A stretch of 64,000 nt of DNA from Siphonodentalium dalli (Eukaryota > Mollusca > Scaphopoda > Gadilida > Siphonodentaliidae): contig CP136069.1 of the NCBI GenBank assembly GCA_032622095.1, positions 153,565,043 through 153,629,042 on the forward strand, written 5' to 3'. This document shows, piece by piece, positions 9,861-21,437 of the stretch. Below the pieces are notes generated by a model. The model was not told the origin of the DNA. It saw nothing but the letters and a program-made list of their open reading frames with translations, and searched no databases. The number at the start of each line of letters is the position of its first letter. Positions within the stretch are counted from its first letter, which is position 1. The position numbers and the translations under genes were made by a program.

Positions 9861-11471
9861 ATGGCTTCAAATATTTTTCCAACGAATTCTAATGTAAATA
9901 TTGACAATGAGGGCCAGGGAACAATAATTGGTCATCGGATCGGTGCAGATGGCGAATATTACACCGTTAAATTGGATGGAATAGACTTTGAAGTTGAAAT
10001 AGAGCCGGAAAGATTGTCGCTGTTAGCTGACTCGGAGCCGACGTCAACAAGTACACCTGCTGATGATGCAATCGCTTCCACATCAAATTCAAGTTTTCAA
10101 AATACAAGGTTCGCAGAGGTTAGTGAATCGGACATAAATGAATTCATGGTTCAACAAAGCAACAAGAACACCCTCTATAAAACAATTTGTGACCTAAAAC
10201 TGTTCAAAACTTACCTTGAAAACACAGGTAACACAGTCCGGGAAATTCACTTAATTCCACACGGTGAACTATCTCCGTTGTTGTGCAAATTCCTAATTGG
10301 TGTCCGCAAATCCGATGGGTCCGAATATGAGCCTACATCACTTCGGGGATTTATTTCAAGCTTCGACAGACAATTGAGGCGTCAGAAATATGGCTATTCG
10401 ATCAATACCAGCGTTGAGTTTGCACAGGTTCGTGAAGTCCTCAAATGCAAACAAAAGTCGTTGAAACGTGATGGCAAGGGAAACGCACCACACAAGTCAG
10501 AACCCATTTCTGATGCAGAGATCTATGCTCTGTGGGAAACTGAGCAGTTCGGATCGTCCCTACCCATGGCCATCACAAATACACTCTGGTTTTACTTCAC
10601 AGTTCATTTTGGTCTGCGTGGTACAGGAGATCATCGAGACATGTGCTGGGGTGACGTAACATTGTGTGAACCAGCTGATTCTCTTCCATATCTGGAATTT
10701 AATGAACGTCAGACCAAAACCAGGACCGGTGCCAATCCAAGAGATATCCGCAGAATCCGTCCAAAATTATGGGCTAATAACACCGATTCACTGAAATGTA
10801 TTGTTAACATCTACAAAATCTACAGAGATAAACGTCCGAAGGATTTCAATGGTGCTGACCGTCCGTTCTATCTTGCAACCCACACCGGAATAGGCACACC
10901 CAAACCAGGTGAAATGTGGTTCAAGCGTCAGCCAATTGGCGTAAATAAACTGGGATCATTGATGCGCCGAATGTGTAAGGCAGCCGGATTCTCGTCAGAA
11001 AAACACCTGTCAAACCACAGTGCAAGAAAGCATATGATCCAGAAATTAAATGACTTTGAAATCCCGGCAAACCATATTGTACAAATTAGCGGTCACAAAA
11101 ACATCCAGTCTGTAAACAACTACAGCTGTTTGAATTCAGAACAACATCAACAAATCTCACGTGTTCTGTCGTCATCAAGCACAAAATCATCGGTAACTCC
11201 AGAAAATTCAATTAACACTATGTCAACAGAAGTACCAGCTAGAGTTGAAAGTGTTCCGAGAAACATCCACGCAGTGATGAAAACAATGACAAACACGAAC
11301 ACATCAAACAATCAAATGAATGTCCACGGCACAGCGAATTCGCTTTTCGGAAATGTGTATGGCGGCACTTTTGAAGTGCACGTGCATAATTGCGACAGGA
11401 GCGAACCAACACCAGCCATTAAGCGTCGGAGAATAATCATAGATTCAGATTCTAGTCCAGTGCATTTATGA
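9861..11471 (+). CDS. Crypton-type (DUF3504-like) tyrosine recombinase, intact
   Basis: A single uninterrupted frame of 536 residues begins at an ATG preceded by stops. Residues 15-55 look like a small Tudor- or chromo-like beta domain (IIGHRIGADGEYYTVKLDG). After a Ser/Thr/Pro linker comes a SAM-like core-binding part (about 90-200). The catalytic domain (about 215-430) keeps all the expected residues: Arg253 in FGLRGTGDHRD, His386 and Arg389 in NHSARKHM, His412 in ISGHKNIQ, and Tyr421 in VNNYS. The tail holds NSLFGNVYGGTFEVHVHN and a basic KRRRII patch, a likely nuclear signal. Such proteins move Crypton elements or are domesticated as nuclear factors. With no introns and a full active site, a recent or still active element is possible. 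The last six codons already lie in the left arm of the large palindrome. Confidence 0.85.
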   Translation: MASNIFPTNSNVNIDNEGQGTIIGHRIGADGEYYTVKLDGIDFEVEIEPERLSLLADSEPTSTSTPADDAIASTSNSSFQNTRFAEVSESDINEFMVQQSNKNTLYKTICDLKLFKTYLENTGNTVREIHLIPHGELSPLLCKFLIGVRKSDGSEYEPTSLRGFISSFDRQLRRQKYGYSINTSVEFAQVREVLKCKQKSLKRDGKGNAPHKSEPISDAEIYALWETEQFGSSLPMAITNTLWFYFTVHFGLRGTGDHRDMCWGDVTLCEPADSLPYLEFNERQTKTRTGANPRDIRRIRPKLWANNTDSLKCIVNIYKIYRDKRPKDFNGADRPFYLATHTGIGTPKPGEMWFKRQPIGVNKLGSLMRRMCKAAGFSSEKHLSNHSARKHMIQKLNDFEIPANHIVQISGHKNIQSVNNYSCLNSEQHQQISRVLSSSSTKSSVTPENSINTMSTEVPARVESVPRNIHAVMKTMTNTNTSNNQMNVHGTANSLFGNVYGGTFEVHVHNCDRSEPTPAIKRRRIIIDSDSSPVHL

Positions 11472-13755
11472 GAATAAAATGCCACACCCGGAACTAATTG
11501 CAACAGAATTTTTTTTTGCTGGAATAAGTACACAAACCCTCCATAAACAACATACTAAAAATCGGCAAAAATCGGAAAAAGGGAAATTGGTGAATTTCGT
11601 GAAATAAATTTGGGGAAATTTGGTCAAATCATCAATTTATGGATTTTCATGGATGCATATAAGAACAATCAAATTCACAAATCCGACAAATGATATGTGT
11701 ATTGTGTCGACCTCAATTTCCTGAACCTAGTACTGAAAACCAGTCCCAGATTCATTACGTATTTTTCGAGTTGTGTGCCTTCAAAAACGCAAGTTTACCT
11801 CATTTCGGCCCATTTTCGGGGCCTCAATTTCGAAGAATGAGCCAAAATGCCTTATTTGTGATTAATTATTTTAAAAACTAGAGCAAACTGAAGGGATTTG
11901 TCAGTGTTATAGTAATTTCCTCACTAGATTAAACACAAAATATGATTAATATGTGTATCTATAATTAAGAAGAAGATTATATTCTCAAACAAAATGTGTG
12001 TTCCATTGTATGGACCTGGCCAATTTTGCCTCCGACACTGAACGTGTGTGATGAAATGCAATATTTTAGGTCATGTAACTCAATAATTTAATACCCAGAT
12101 GCCATGCTTTTCTTATAACCTTTTAAGTATGTTGGATTGACCAAAATGTAAAGGTATTAACAGGACATTATTTAAGAAAATCAACTTATGGCCCTTTGAA
12201 TACTTAGTTTTAGCTTGTTTCCAAAGATGCCAGTTTGAGGCATTTTTGTCCAATCTAAAAGGTTTTGGGCCATAAAAACAAAAAACAATGGGTGTTTTAA
12301 TGTGTAAACTTATTTGAACTTTCCTCCCACAACAATTTAGTGATAAAAAATTAGCCTTACATTGGTTATGCCATAGTATTTCACTTGATTTCTTTCATTT
12401 TTCAGGAAACTGACTCCAAATTTTAACGTTGGTATAGGGGTAGGAAAAATCACAAAATGCAATCTTATCACCAAATTACAGCCATTTCAGACACAATGTT
12501 GTTTTCTTCCAGTTTGTGTACATTCCTGTTGCATTATAAAACTGCTTAATACATTATCGGACGTTGATTTAGAATGTTATGGTTATGTTGTATAAAACAA
12601 TCTCAAAATAGCCAATTTGACATTTCACTGCCAAATTATGACAAAAAATATTATAGCTCTGTCAATAAACATAAACAAAGGAAATATGAAATTAGTATGA
12701 AAGAACAATGTACGCAGAAACTGTTAATATAAAGTTTTCTGCTTCAAGATGCATAATTTTGAAGATTTTGTTGATATGCTTTCCCCTACCCCATTTTTCT
12801 GCCGTTCAAATTTGGAGTATGTTTCCACAATGATGAGTGAAATCCAGTGAAATTCATTGGTATAGCCATTGAAATGCTATTTTCTCAACAAAAAAATGAT
12901 TTAAGAGGACAGATCACATAATTTTACACAATAAACTTTCGTTAATTTTTCTGAATATGCCTAACATCCTTTTAAAATTGACAAAAACGTCCCACAATTG
13001 CATTTTCGGAAAAGAGGCTAGACTAAGATTTCATAGGACCATAATTTTATTTTCTTCACCAATGTATTTGGAAATTCCTTCACAATTTGTTCAATCTAGT
13101 ATTCTCAAAATGTTATGAGAAAAGCAGAGCATATGGATATTAATTTATTGAGTTACATGACCTAAAATATGGCATTTCATCACACGAGTTCTGTGTCAAG
13201 GCAAATTTGGCTAAGTCCATACAATGGAACACACATTTTGTTTGAGAATATTTTATTCTCCTTATTCATAGATGCACATATTAATCATATTTTGTGTTTT
13301 ATCTGGTGAGGAAATTACTAAAACAGTGTAAAAGTAATTAATTATGCTCTAGTTTTTTAAATAATTAACCATATAATACAGCATTTGGCTCATTCTGCGA
13401 AATTAAGGCTCCGAAATCAGGTTAACTCGCGTTTTTGAAGGCACACAACTCGAAAAATACTTAAGGAATCTGGGAATGGTTTCCAGTTCTGGATTCAGGA
13501 AAATGTGGTCGACAAAATAGGCATGATATTTGTAGGACTTGTAAATTTGAATTTTGTATATACATTCATGAAAACCCATAAATTGATGATTTGACCAAAT
13601 TTTCTCAATTTTTTTTCACAAAATTCACTAATTTCCCTTTTTCCGATTTTTGCCGATTTTTAGTATGTTGTTTATGGAGGGTATATGTACCAATTCCAGG
13701 GGAAAAAAATTCTGTTGCAATTAGTTCTGGGTAAAACCATAAATGCACTGGACTA
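11453..13755. repeat. 2.3-kb imperfect palindrome at the 3' end of the Crypton gene
   Basis: The left arm starts at TAGTCCAGTGCATTTATG, across the Crypton stop codon. The right arm ends with its inverse at 13738-13755. Matching blocks follow in mirror order. AACTAATTGCAACAGAATTT at about 11494 pairs near 13720. CATAAACAACATACTAAAAA at about 11543 pairs near 13665. ATGTGTGTTCCATTGTATGG at about 11993 pairs near 13215. GTAACTCAATAA at about 12076 pairs near 13150. GGTAGGAAAA-like sequence at about 12440 pairs near 12785. The centre is near 12604. Arms are about 1.1 kb, moderately diverged and with indels, and contain no long frames. Confidence 0.9.
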
Positions 13756-14116
13756 TTCGGGAGACGAGGAGTGAAGAGATTGAACATTTTATTCATTAAA
13801 ATTACGCAATTAAATACGTCAAAGAGTCTTTGTTTATCTGGGACTATTTATTTACGCGGGCACACAACGCAACGTTACGTGATACGTCATCGCAGGCCTT
13901 ATAGAAGCGATGTTTAGTTTCACGCCCCATTTGTTGATTTAAAGCATGTTTTGTCAGGTTCTGGATCATGTAATAAATAGAATCTACAACTCGTCCCCAG
14001 TTTATAGCGGAATTTACAAAACTCGTCCAGTAAATTAGGTCTGGACCTCGCCAAAGGCTCGGTCCAGACCTAATTTATGTGTTTATTATCATTAAATAAA
14101 GTTGCATTCCTTAAAC
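13756..14116. other. Non-coding, with a 17-bp-arm hairpin
   Basis: TAAATTAGGTCTGGACC (14031-14047) is followed after 13 bases by its exact inverse (14061-14077). The rest shows no frame or repeat I recognise. Confidence 0.7.
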
Positions 14117-14239
14117 AGATTCTTACCTCAATGTTTTTATGTTCACTTTATAAACTCCACTGAGTCATCTTTGTCATGTATTGAATTTGATATCTTTTGT
14201 TAACAGTTTATAAATTATGTATGTCTCGTGTTCGTTATT
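14117..14239. repeat. Direct repeat B, right copy
   Basis: Partner of 9545-9673 in the same orientation. It closes the roughly 4.7-kb unit holding the Crypton gene and the palindrome. Confidence 0.85.
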
Positions 14240-15104
14240 ATATTATATACACTTTATAGTGTGTTTTCAGAACGAAAAAAAAAATGAATAAAATCAACAA
14301 ATTTGTAAATTTAAAAACAATTCAAACGTTGTTGTATTCCATGTCCCAGCCCGGACATATACACCAAATTTCAATAATATTCATTGAGAAACAACGGACC
14401 AAAAGCTATATAACACACGCTACATCTTTTATTCCGAACCGGTCAGCCTCTGGTACATGTTATAGTAGGTACCGAATTGACACACGTCGACTGGGGCGAG
14501 TTGGCCCTGGGGCGATTAGGCCGATTAGGGCACCTTCTATAATTTACCGTATGTATCCGTTTACGCGTAGTTTACTTTAGAAAGTTCCGCAATTAATACC
14601 GTAAATAGATCGACCATATTTGACAGAGAATGCCTCTGTTATTGATTATCAAGTTGCTATACATTAAAAACGACAAATTCACATGCTCGTTCAAGCGCAG
14701 TAGTCTATTTTCCCCATGTTAAAGGACATCCACAAATACTAAATAACGCTAACCTACTGCCGAATGTTTTACACGACAACTGTTGACATATTTGGGCTGA
14801 ATTCATCTGACGCGGTATTATTCCTCAAAATAAACAACAAAACCATCGTTACTTGGAAATGTAGTTTGGGCTAACATTTACATAAATCCTCCACATCATT
14901 TATCCGACACACACGTCAGATGAAAAACAGACATGAAGTAAACGGCCAAATTGGCCGAAATAATTTAAACTGGTGAATGAATGGCGGAATGGATTTTTGT
15001 GAGCGGGAAATTTATTTAACCAGCTGCTGTAGTTCTGGATTTGTCCAGATAAAATTTGGCTGTGGGATAGCCCTGTCGTACACTTGGGGATTTATTTTAA
15101 AAAG
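14240..15104. other. Non-coding, nothing recognised
   Basis: Frames of up to 98 codons exist, but the sequence is of mixed composition and none shows a domain or splice-flanked boundary. No repeat partner was seen in the window. Confidence 0.5.
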
Positions 15105-15263
15105 TAAACACATGACCTATGATTTTTCGTCCATTTTTGTGATCAACTGGTGTCAATCTAGCCGGGTAAACATCACTGATATGGCCTGCAGGCTTCAATT
15201 CAGTGAATTTGGCCGAAATGTTAACACTGTCGCCTATGGGAAACCATTTAGTTCCGTGATTCC
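15105..15263. repeat. 159-bp direct repeat, copy A'
   Basis: This copy is about 98% identical to 8275-8433. The three substitutions all change the minus-strand translation (Glu/Lys, Cys/Gly, Val/Ile). Flanks on both sides are unrelated to those of the first copy, so the boundaries are sharp. Confidence 0.9.
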
Positions 15264-16039
15264 AGTATAGGGTAGTCGTAAAATTGTAGACCATGGGGCG
15301 TCACTCTACTATCATTCCACGGAGCGTCACTCTACTAACATTCCGAACAACATACATTCACTGCGGCCGGATTTGGCCGACCCCAGCGATCGCTATCGAA
15401 AAATCGATCAGTGATTCGATCCATATTCAAAAGGGAGGTTACTCCGACTTCCGGTAATCTCGGCGACAGCCAGTAAACTGTTATCCGCAGCGTGTCTGAA
15501 CTGCCATTATAATTAACCACACAGTATATGTGGTTCGATCAATATAGGAATATCTCGTGTGCGTGTACCTATCGACTCCTTTGTGAAGAACAAACAAATG
15601 AGACACGGGAATACTGGCCACACCGCGTGGAATTAGCAACAGCTTACGTCGGAAACTATTTTCGCCATGTCTATAGAGTTGGATACTGAAAAACACATTG
15701 ACACTGATTGAGATTTGATTGACTACCAGTACTGCATTAAGGTATGTTTATATATGCATATGTAGTATTGTACACACACACACACACACCCTCACACACA
15801 CGCACGCTCACACACACCTACCATTCGAGCGTATGCCTCTGTGGTCGGCACATATGCCTCGTGCATGGTACAATATACACGACTGCCTTTATGGTTAACA
15901 CTTTTTTAGAGGGGCCTATGTTTATGTAGAGTAAACGAGAATGGACAGGGATGTATGCCAAATAATGCATGTATACATTACATACTATGTTTGTAAATGC
16001 ATTCAGCCTGTAATGTGAGAGTGGACGGATCTCATATAT
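15264..16039. other. Non-coding, with short tandem duplication and (CA)n
   Basis: A 25-bp phrase, GCGTCACTCTACTA followed by ATTCC, is present twice at about 15298-15345. A (CA)n microsatellite lies at about 15772-15815. No gene is supported. Confidence 0.6.
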
Positions 16040-16425
16040 GGCCCCCCGACAACAGAAATCCTAAAATTAAACGCCGATCGATTTATAATAGCCCGATCGG
16101 GCTAAAATAGACCGATCGGTTTTCCTGGCACAGTGCTCACTGTTGTAAGAGAAGGAGCTAAAAATTTCTTGAATATTGAATTCTTTTTGTTTGTTTGAAG
16201 ATTTGTACATGTTTTTATAGAATATTTTGAGTAAATAATTATTCCATGTCTTTCATTACTAGTAGTTTCAACAGAAATCAGAATTAATGTTTTTCAAAGT
16301 ATTGGTTTAAAGATAATTATAGAATAATTTAGTGTGACTCCCCTTATCCCAGATGCATGCTGGCTGTGAAAGACCGATCGGTCTATTTTTATCCCGACCG
16401 GTGGTTCACACAGACCTGATACAGG
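16040..16425. repeat. Inverted repeat with CCGATCGG ends, possible MITE
   Basis: CTAAAATAGACCGATCGGTT at about 16102-16121 faces GACCGATCGGTCTATTTTTA at about 16371-16390. Both flanks carry further CGATCGG or CCGACCGG-type palindromes. Target duplications were not identified. Confidence 0.5.
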
Positions 16426-16841
16426 CATCACAAAGCGAGTGGGTATGACTCGTGAACGTGCATTGTGCACTTGAAATAAGTGCCATGAAATTTGAATTAT
16501 GCCAATGAAATATTCCAAGTCCTTGACGATAATCATTGAAGATAAGTGCCTCAACAACACAGCGCCACTCTCGTCAGTCTCGTGACATATCCAAAATCGT
16601 TATAACTAATGAAAACTGGTCGATTTATGACGGTTCAGCAAAATTGTCAATCTGTCTGTATATATTATATATGAGGCATTGCCAACGCCGCTATGTGGCT
16701 ATTTGTTTTTACATTGTTTTCTGTACAGCATCGCCAGTCACCTCGATTATGCATTTTATCTTCTGCGTATTAGGGTAATATAGAACTTGAACTTCCCAGA
16801 CGCGAACAATGTAACTAAACAATGTTAATTTGAGACTCCCA

Positions 16842-16970
16842 GAAGATGAGGCCTAAGAAGAATGAGGTTCCCATGGGGGTGAATTTGGTGATACTATATA
16901 GCCCGCTGTGTGGGATAGCGTCAATAAATTCACCCTCTGGGGAGCTCATTCTGCGAATGACAGACACAAT
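16842..16970. mobile_element. hAT-like MITE fragment (AGAATGAGGT family)
   Basis: Arms read AGAATGAGGTTCCCATGGGG with GTGAATTTGGTGAT on the left, and ATTCACCCTCTGGGG with CTCATTCTGC and ATGACAGACAC on the right, with a GCCCGCTGTGTGGG loop. The outer ends match the full copy at 27420-27667 only partly. Confidence 0.7.
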
Positions 16971-17558
16971 ATCCAGTCTTTTCCGCCTTGTGAAACCTTT
17001 TTTGTCTTATATATAATCCCAGTACATGGTGACTATGTTAATAAGTATACATACATGTCAATTATCTGTTTATTTAGTGAAACGCCCATCGTCCCTCGAA
17101 AACAAAATAAAAACGTGGTAACCATATAGGCGACCGTATACGACGTGGGTCATCTTTACCGACCAGAGCCATACATAAGAATGGTAGGTGTGATGTATAT
17201 TGGCTATCACACTCCTTGTGGCTATTGCTAGACTTCCGCATATATGAGTATACAGTATGGTAACTATAATTTACTTTTATTAAAGATGTTCTGTCTCTTC
17301 CTGACAGCACTTCCAAGAACAACAAATCCATTTCAGAGACAGTCTTAAGCACGGACGACAACTGTCTGGCGTTACACATATTTTACTTAAGGTGTGTTAA
17401 AAGATAGACTTTTAGCAAACAACAATATTGAAGTGTTCTAAAACAAATATCCACAATTTCTGCCAGATTCATAGAAAATAATAAAATAATTGCGGAAAAA
17501 ATTATTACCAAGTGACAGAAGTTCCTGTTGACTGTTCTCTCTGACCCAAAACTTGAGT

Positions 17559-17806
17559 TTACCCCTTTGAGTGCCAGGTCGATTTTTGTATCAACCCATA
17601 TACCCTGTGCCAATGCATTCTCTTATATATGCGAGTCGGCCATAGGTCGCCTCGCATATATAAGAGAATGCATTGGCCTAACAATTTTTTTAATTTTTTT
17701 TTTAATTTTTTACAATTTTAATAATTTGTTCTTTTTATTTATTCTTTAACAGACTTATTTGTAGGTTTAGGGCAGATGAGATCGGCCCCTGGCACTCAAA
17801 GGGTTA
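17559..17806. mobile_element. MITE with CCCCTTTGAGTGCCAGG termini
   Basis: The left end ACCCCTTTGAGTGCCAGGTC faces the inverse CCTGGCACTCAAAGGGTTAA on the right. Inside are the shared hairpin GCCAATGCATTCTC (17609-17677) and a TTCTTTAACAGACTTATTT spacer. Other right halves of this family lie at 44287-44458 and about 51215-51250. Confidence 0.8.
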
Positions 17807-18055
17807 ACCCTCTCATTACGCCAGCTTCGCTGGTGCAGCAATAAATATCCTGCGTCAATGCATTCTCTTATATATGCGAGTCTCCAATACATAATATAGG
17901 GAGTCTCACATATATAAGATAATGCAATGCATGGCTTATAAGTCAAGGTAAATATTGTTAGGCCAATGGATTCTCTTATATTTGCGAGGCTCTCTATGGG
18001 AGACTCGCATATATAAGAGAATGCATTGGCACATGCAGGGTTTGCGCAATAGTCG
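17804..18055. mobile_element. TTAA-ended MITE abutting the previous one
   Basis: It starts TTAACCCTCTCATTACGCCA with CTTCGCTGGTGCAGC and carries two hairpin modules (17852-17925 and 17963-18033) separated by TTATAAGTCAAGGTAAATAT. The right terminus after GGCACATGCAGGG is degraded. The terminal type is that of 60785-61034, different from its neighbour although the core is shared. Confidence 0.75.
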
Positions 18056-18870
18056 TTTTAGTGATACACTTCAGAATTAGGAACTATGTGCCTTCGATTA
18101 AAGTATCAGTCATTGCATGGAGGCATGGGTTTTCACGAGTAATAGCATTATTTATTTTTGAAAGATATTAGACAGTGGGCTACTGGCAAGCGACAATTGG
18201 ACAATAGCTTGTTGGTGGAATAACATATACATATACCACATAATATACTTCTTATGTGGAAACGGCTATGCAAACGTGGATTTTTCGTTAAATAAAATCC
18301 ATGTGAGAAAAAAATAAAATAATAAGCCACTTTAACGCGTGTTTATATTGACAAAATAACCCCCGGAGGGTAACAGGCTCATATATATATGCATGTATTC
18401 CCACTTCTAACAATACGCATTTGTAACGCTTACAACGATTCGGAATATTGAAACGCCAGTCGGTCCATTGACCGTGTATGTACAATAAGCACAAGCAAAT
18501 ACCAACAAATTAATTAGTTCAACGAAACATGATTATATTGTCCAGTAGCGGCATGGCCAAATTGGACCGCATTCCCGCGCCCCATGGTCGTTATTTCGTG
18601 GGAGAATCTGGATTCAGAATCCGAAACTGATTACGGGGCGGGGCTAAATCGAGATTACACGGATTCTAGGTCATATTTTGAAATCCACGCGGTCGCAGAT
18701 ACCAGGTTTAATATTCTCCATTGCATCGTCAAACATCGCTCATGTATTTGATACAAGTATTCATTTGTATCGTATATTTATAATGTTCATATTTGTTGTG
18801 AAAGTCGTGCATTTCTTCTATTTATATATACATGACACCTAATTAGCTGAAAATCCGCACTCAATCGCGT
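18056..18870. other. Non-coding, nothing recognised
   Basis: AT-rich sequence with short frames only. No splice-flanked coding block and no terminal repeats were found. Confidence 0.5.
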
Positions 18871-20979
18871 ATTTTTTCAAGTTAAAGTTTCTTTATTGAT
18901 GAGGGCAAGGATTTTTAACAGCTCTCCTGAATCAAATTCCGAAGACGTTGTGGAGAACACACGAAACTTGTCAGTTGTACACGGACGTGGTGACTTTGTT
19001 AAATTTCCAACAGTTGGAAATTTAATGTCTGACAGAACATAACGTTGGACATTTGACACCAGATGCATGATGGAATTGTTCTCATTGTTTGATTTTCCAA
19101 CCAGTAATTAGTGTATGAAATTGTCATCAGTTGGTAATTTTCCAATCTTGGTGTGTCAGGTTGGATATGGTGTTTGGTTCAAGGGGGTGCAGTTGGAAAT
19201 TTTATGGTGGAGGCCCCCCCCCATATGAACCCTCTAACCACGTCCCTGGTACTTGTACGTGTGTGTATTTAATCAAATAAATTGACTGACATTTCGACTA
19301 TAGTCCTGCGATCCTATAATGAGCTGCTTTACATTTATGACTGTGTGATTGGGAGATGCGGCTCACATGCAATCATAAATCCACAACATTAGCTACGTGT
19401 ACCGATACCTCGATCAAAGATTTCTTTTCCAACTAATTAATGTCCACTTAGGCCAAAACGTGCCTATGTTTCGGCACTACAAATACTACTGTGCGAAACG
19501 ACTGCATTTAATGAAACAAAACATTTTAAATATAGAATTGTATATAAGACTAGATAGTACATACGTGTATAGTTGAAAATCCTTAGCTATATAATCCTAC
19601 TATATTTCTTGAATAAGAACTTTAGAAGTAACATATAATTACGAACAAAGCAGAAGACATAATCCAGGTTCATGTGAATTCGGTCAATGGGCGGTATTTT
19701 ATGGATGGAATTTTGAAATGAACATGATTAAATTGACAATATTCAAGTTCGTCATCAACCGAAGTGCCCCCCCCCCCCCGCGTTATACTATCAATAATGG
19801 CATATTTCAGTAAAATTCTCCCCGTTTACACTCGACATTACAAATTTGTCTCCGTATTTAAAATCCTTTGATATGGATCGTTTATATTCTGCAATAATTT
19901 ATACCCAAGGACGGAAACTAATGTTTTATTGTGTTCTTAAACTCCGAGGTGGGAAAACCTCGAAATACCGATTACGGTCTGTTCGGATTCTCCCACGAAA
20001 TAACCACTCGGGGTATACATGAAATTTAAATGAATGACAATATGAAATGGATTAGCATTTATTTATATATAGATTATCATTCCATTTTTTTTAGATTTTC
20101 CAATAACAAATTTTAATTTGGAAGGGGTCTAACTAGTTAACAGGGACGTGGCTAGAGTGTCTCCGTTTGGGGTGTCCACCTTGTAATTTCCAAAAGCACG
20201 TCCTTAAACCAGAATAAACTCACAAGTTTGCGTAATTCCATTTCCACGTACGTGCCCCAGCCCCCCCCCCCCCCCATTGGGATCTGATCCCCCCCCCCAA
20301 CTGGTATCTCACAGGCCTGGATGGGAGGTTATTCAGAATTAACCAGTATAGCCTTTGACTGACTACCGACCCGGGGAGGAACAGGATCCACTGGGCCGAC
20401 CATGGCATGACCCAGTGTGAGAACATTTTGAGATCTGAACTTAAAACTTGCGAAATCCTAACATCTATAATGGTAAAAACTCCTGGCAAATTCAGACCCC
20501 GATTTGTTTTTCTTCAATTTATTGGCAGTTTTTCATTAGCAACGGGGGAGGGACCCGGTGTGAGAACATTTTAAAAATCTGAACCTGAAAATTGCAAAAG
20601 CCTAGCAACTAGTGGTCTAACTGCAGACAAATTCAGATCCCGTTTTGTTTTTCATAAATTGATTTTTAAAAATTCAGTGGTCACGGGGGAGGAACCAGGA
20701 CACACCTGAAAATTGCAACCCCTACTGTTAGAAAATTTACAACTGATGGCCACTGCAGTCCACAATTTTGACCTAAAGTGGGAATATATGCAAATGCTGG
20801 TCTAAAAACAACAAATTTCACACTCGTATAAAATGTTGGAACATAAAAACAAACGAGAATAATTTCAACTTATTGTTGACGTGAAATTTCCATATAATGT
20901 CTCAGGTATGAAATTTCCAACTGTTTGAAATTTTGACCAAAGTTGGAGTGAGACATCCCAAACCCTTGCTGTCTCCACT
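18871..20979. repeat. Patchwork of an old repeat family with poly-C/poly-G tracts
   Basis: Phrases such as GGGACGTGGCTAGAGTGTCT (20143), TTTCCAACAGTTGGAAATTT (19004) and GAAATTTCCAACTGTT (about 20910) recur at 30930-31200, 32640-33238 and 34148-34850. At 20411-20700 a unit of about 150 bp is present twice in tandem (each with GTGTGAGAACATTTT and AAATTCAGA). C runs lie at about 19769-19780, 20262-20275 and 20291-20299. Copy 20445-20475 is an unoccupied counterpart of the Harbinger insertion site at 33239. The stretch 19260-20100 shows nothing specific. Confidence 0.6.
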
Positions 20980-21366
20980 GCTGTACCTACTTTTTAAAGA
21001 CCTATTATGGACTTGTGCGGTTAATGTTATACTGAAAAGTTAGCATTCAGGCGCTATGTCAACTGGAGGAATGTAGCTTTTAGTAACATCGCCGAAAATG
21101 TCAAGCAAATAGACCGTACCACTCCATCTGAACCGTCTGAACTACCCTCAATTGTAAATTTTAACTTCTCGATTCGGGACGCAACTATCTGCGATAACCT
21201 AACGAAAACGATTTCACCTTCGAGAATCACTGCATTTTATTAATATATAAGAATGACGATATGTGTTGCCAATTTGGATATCATATTTGTATAAATAATT
21301 ACTTTGAGCAAGATTATTCTCCATTTCTATTTAATCACCCTACCTCAGTGTTTCACATCACTTTAA
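20980..21366 (+). repeat. Dispersed repeat just upstream of the globin exon
   Basis: The segment from GGCGCTATGTCAACTGG to GTGTTTCACATCACTTTAA is found inverted at about 34855-35200, with a similar order of blocks (AATATATAAGAATGAC, CTTTGAGCAAGATTAT, CTCCATTTCTATTT). It ends about 40 bp before the splice acceptor of the globin exon, so upstream open codons (21261-21404) are repeat-derived, not coding. Confidence 0.75.
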
Positions 21367-21437
21367 CCTCGCCTTTTTTAAATTGCACAATCTTCTCATT
21401 TCAGGTATACGAATATAAGATTGATAGTCGTCTTAAT

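Noticed and set aside
13605-13796. Minus-strand frame containing Ser-Pro-Val-His-Leu
   Set aside because: It is the inverted copy of the Crypton 3' end in the palindrome, not a separate gene.
14284-14580. 98-codon plus-strand frame after an A-rich run
   Set aside because: No similarity to known proteins and no supporting signals.
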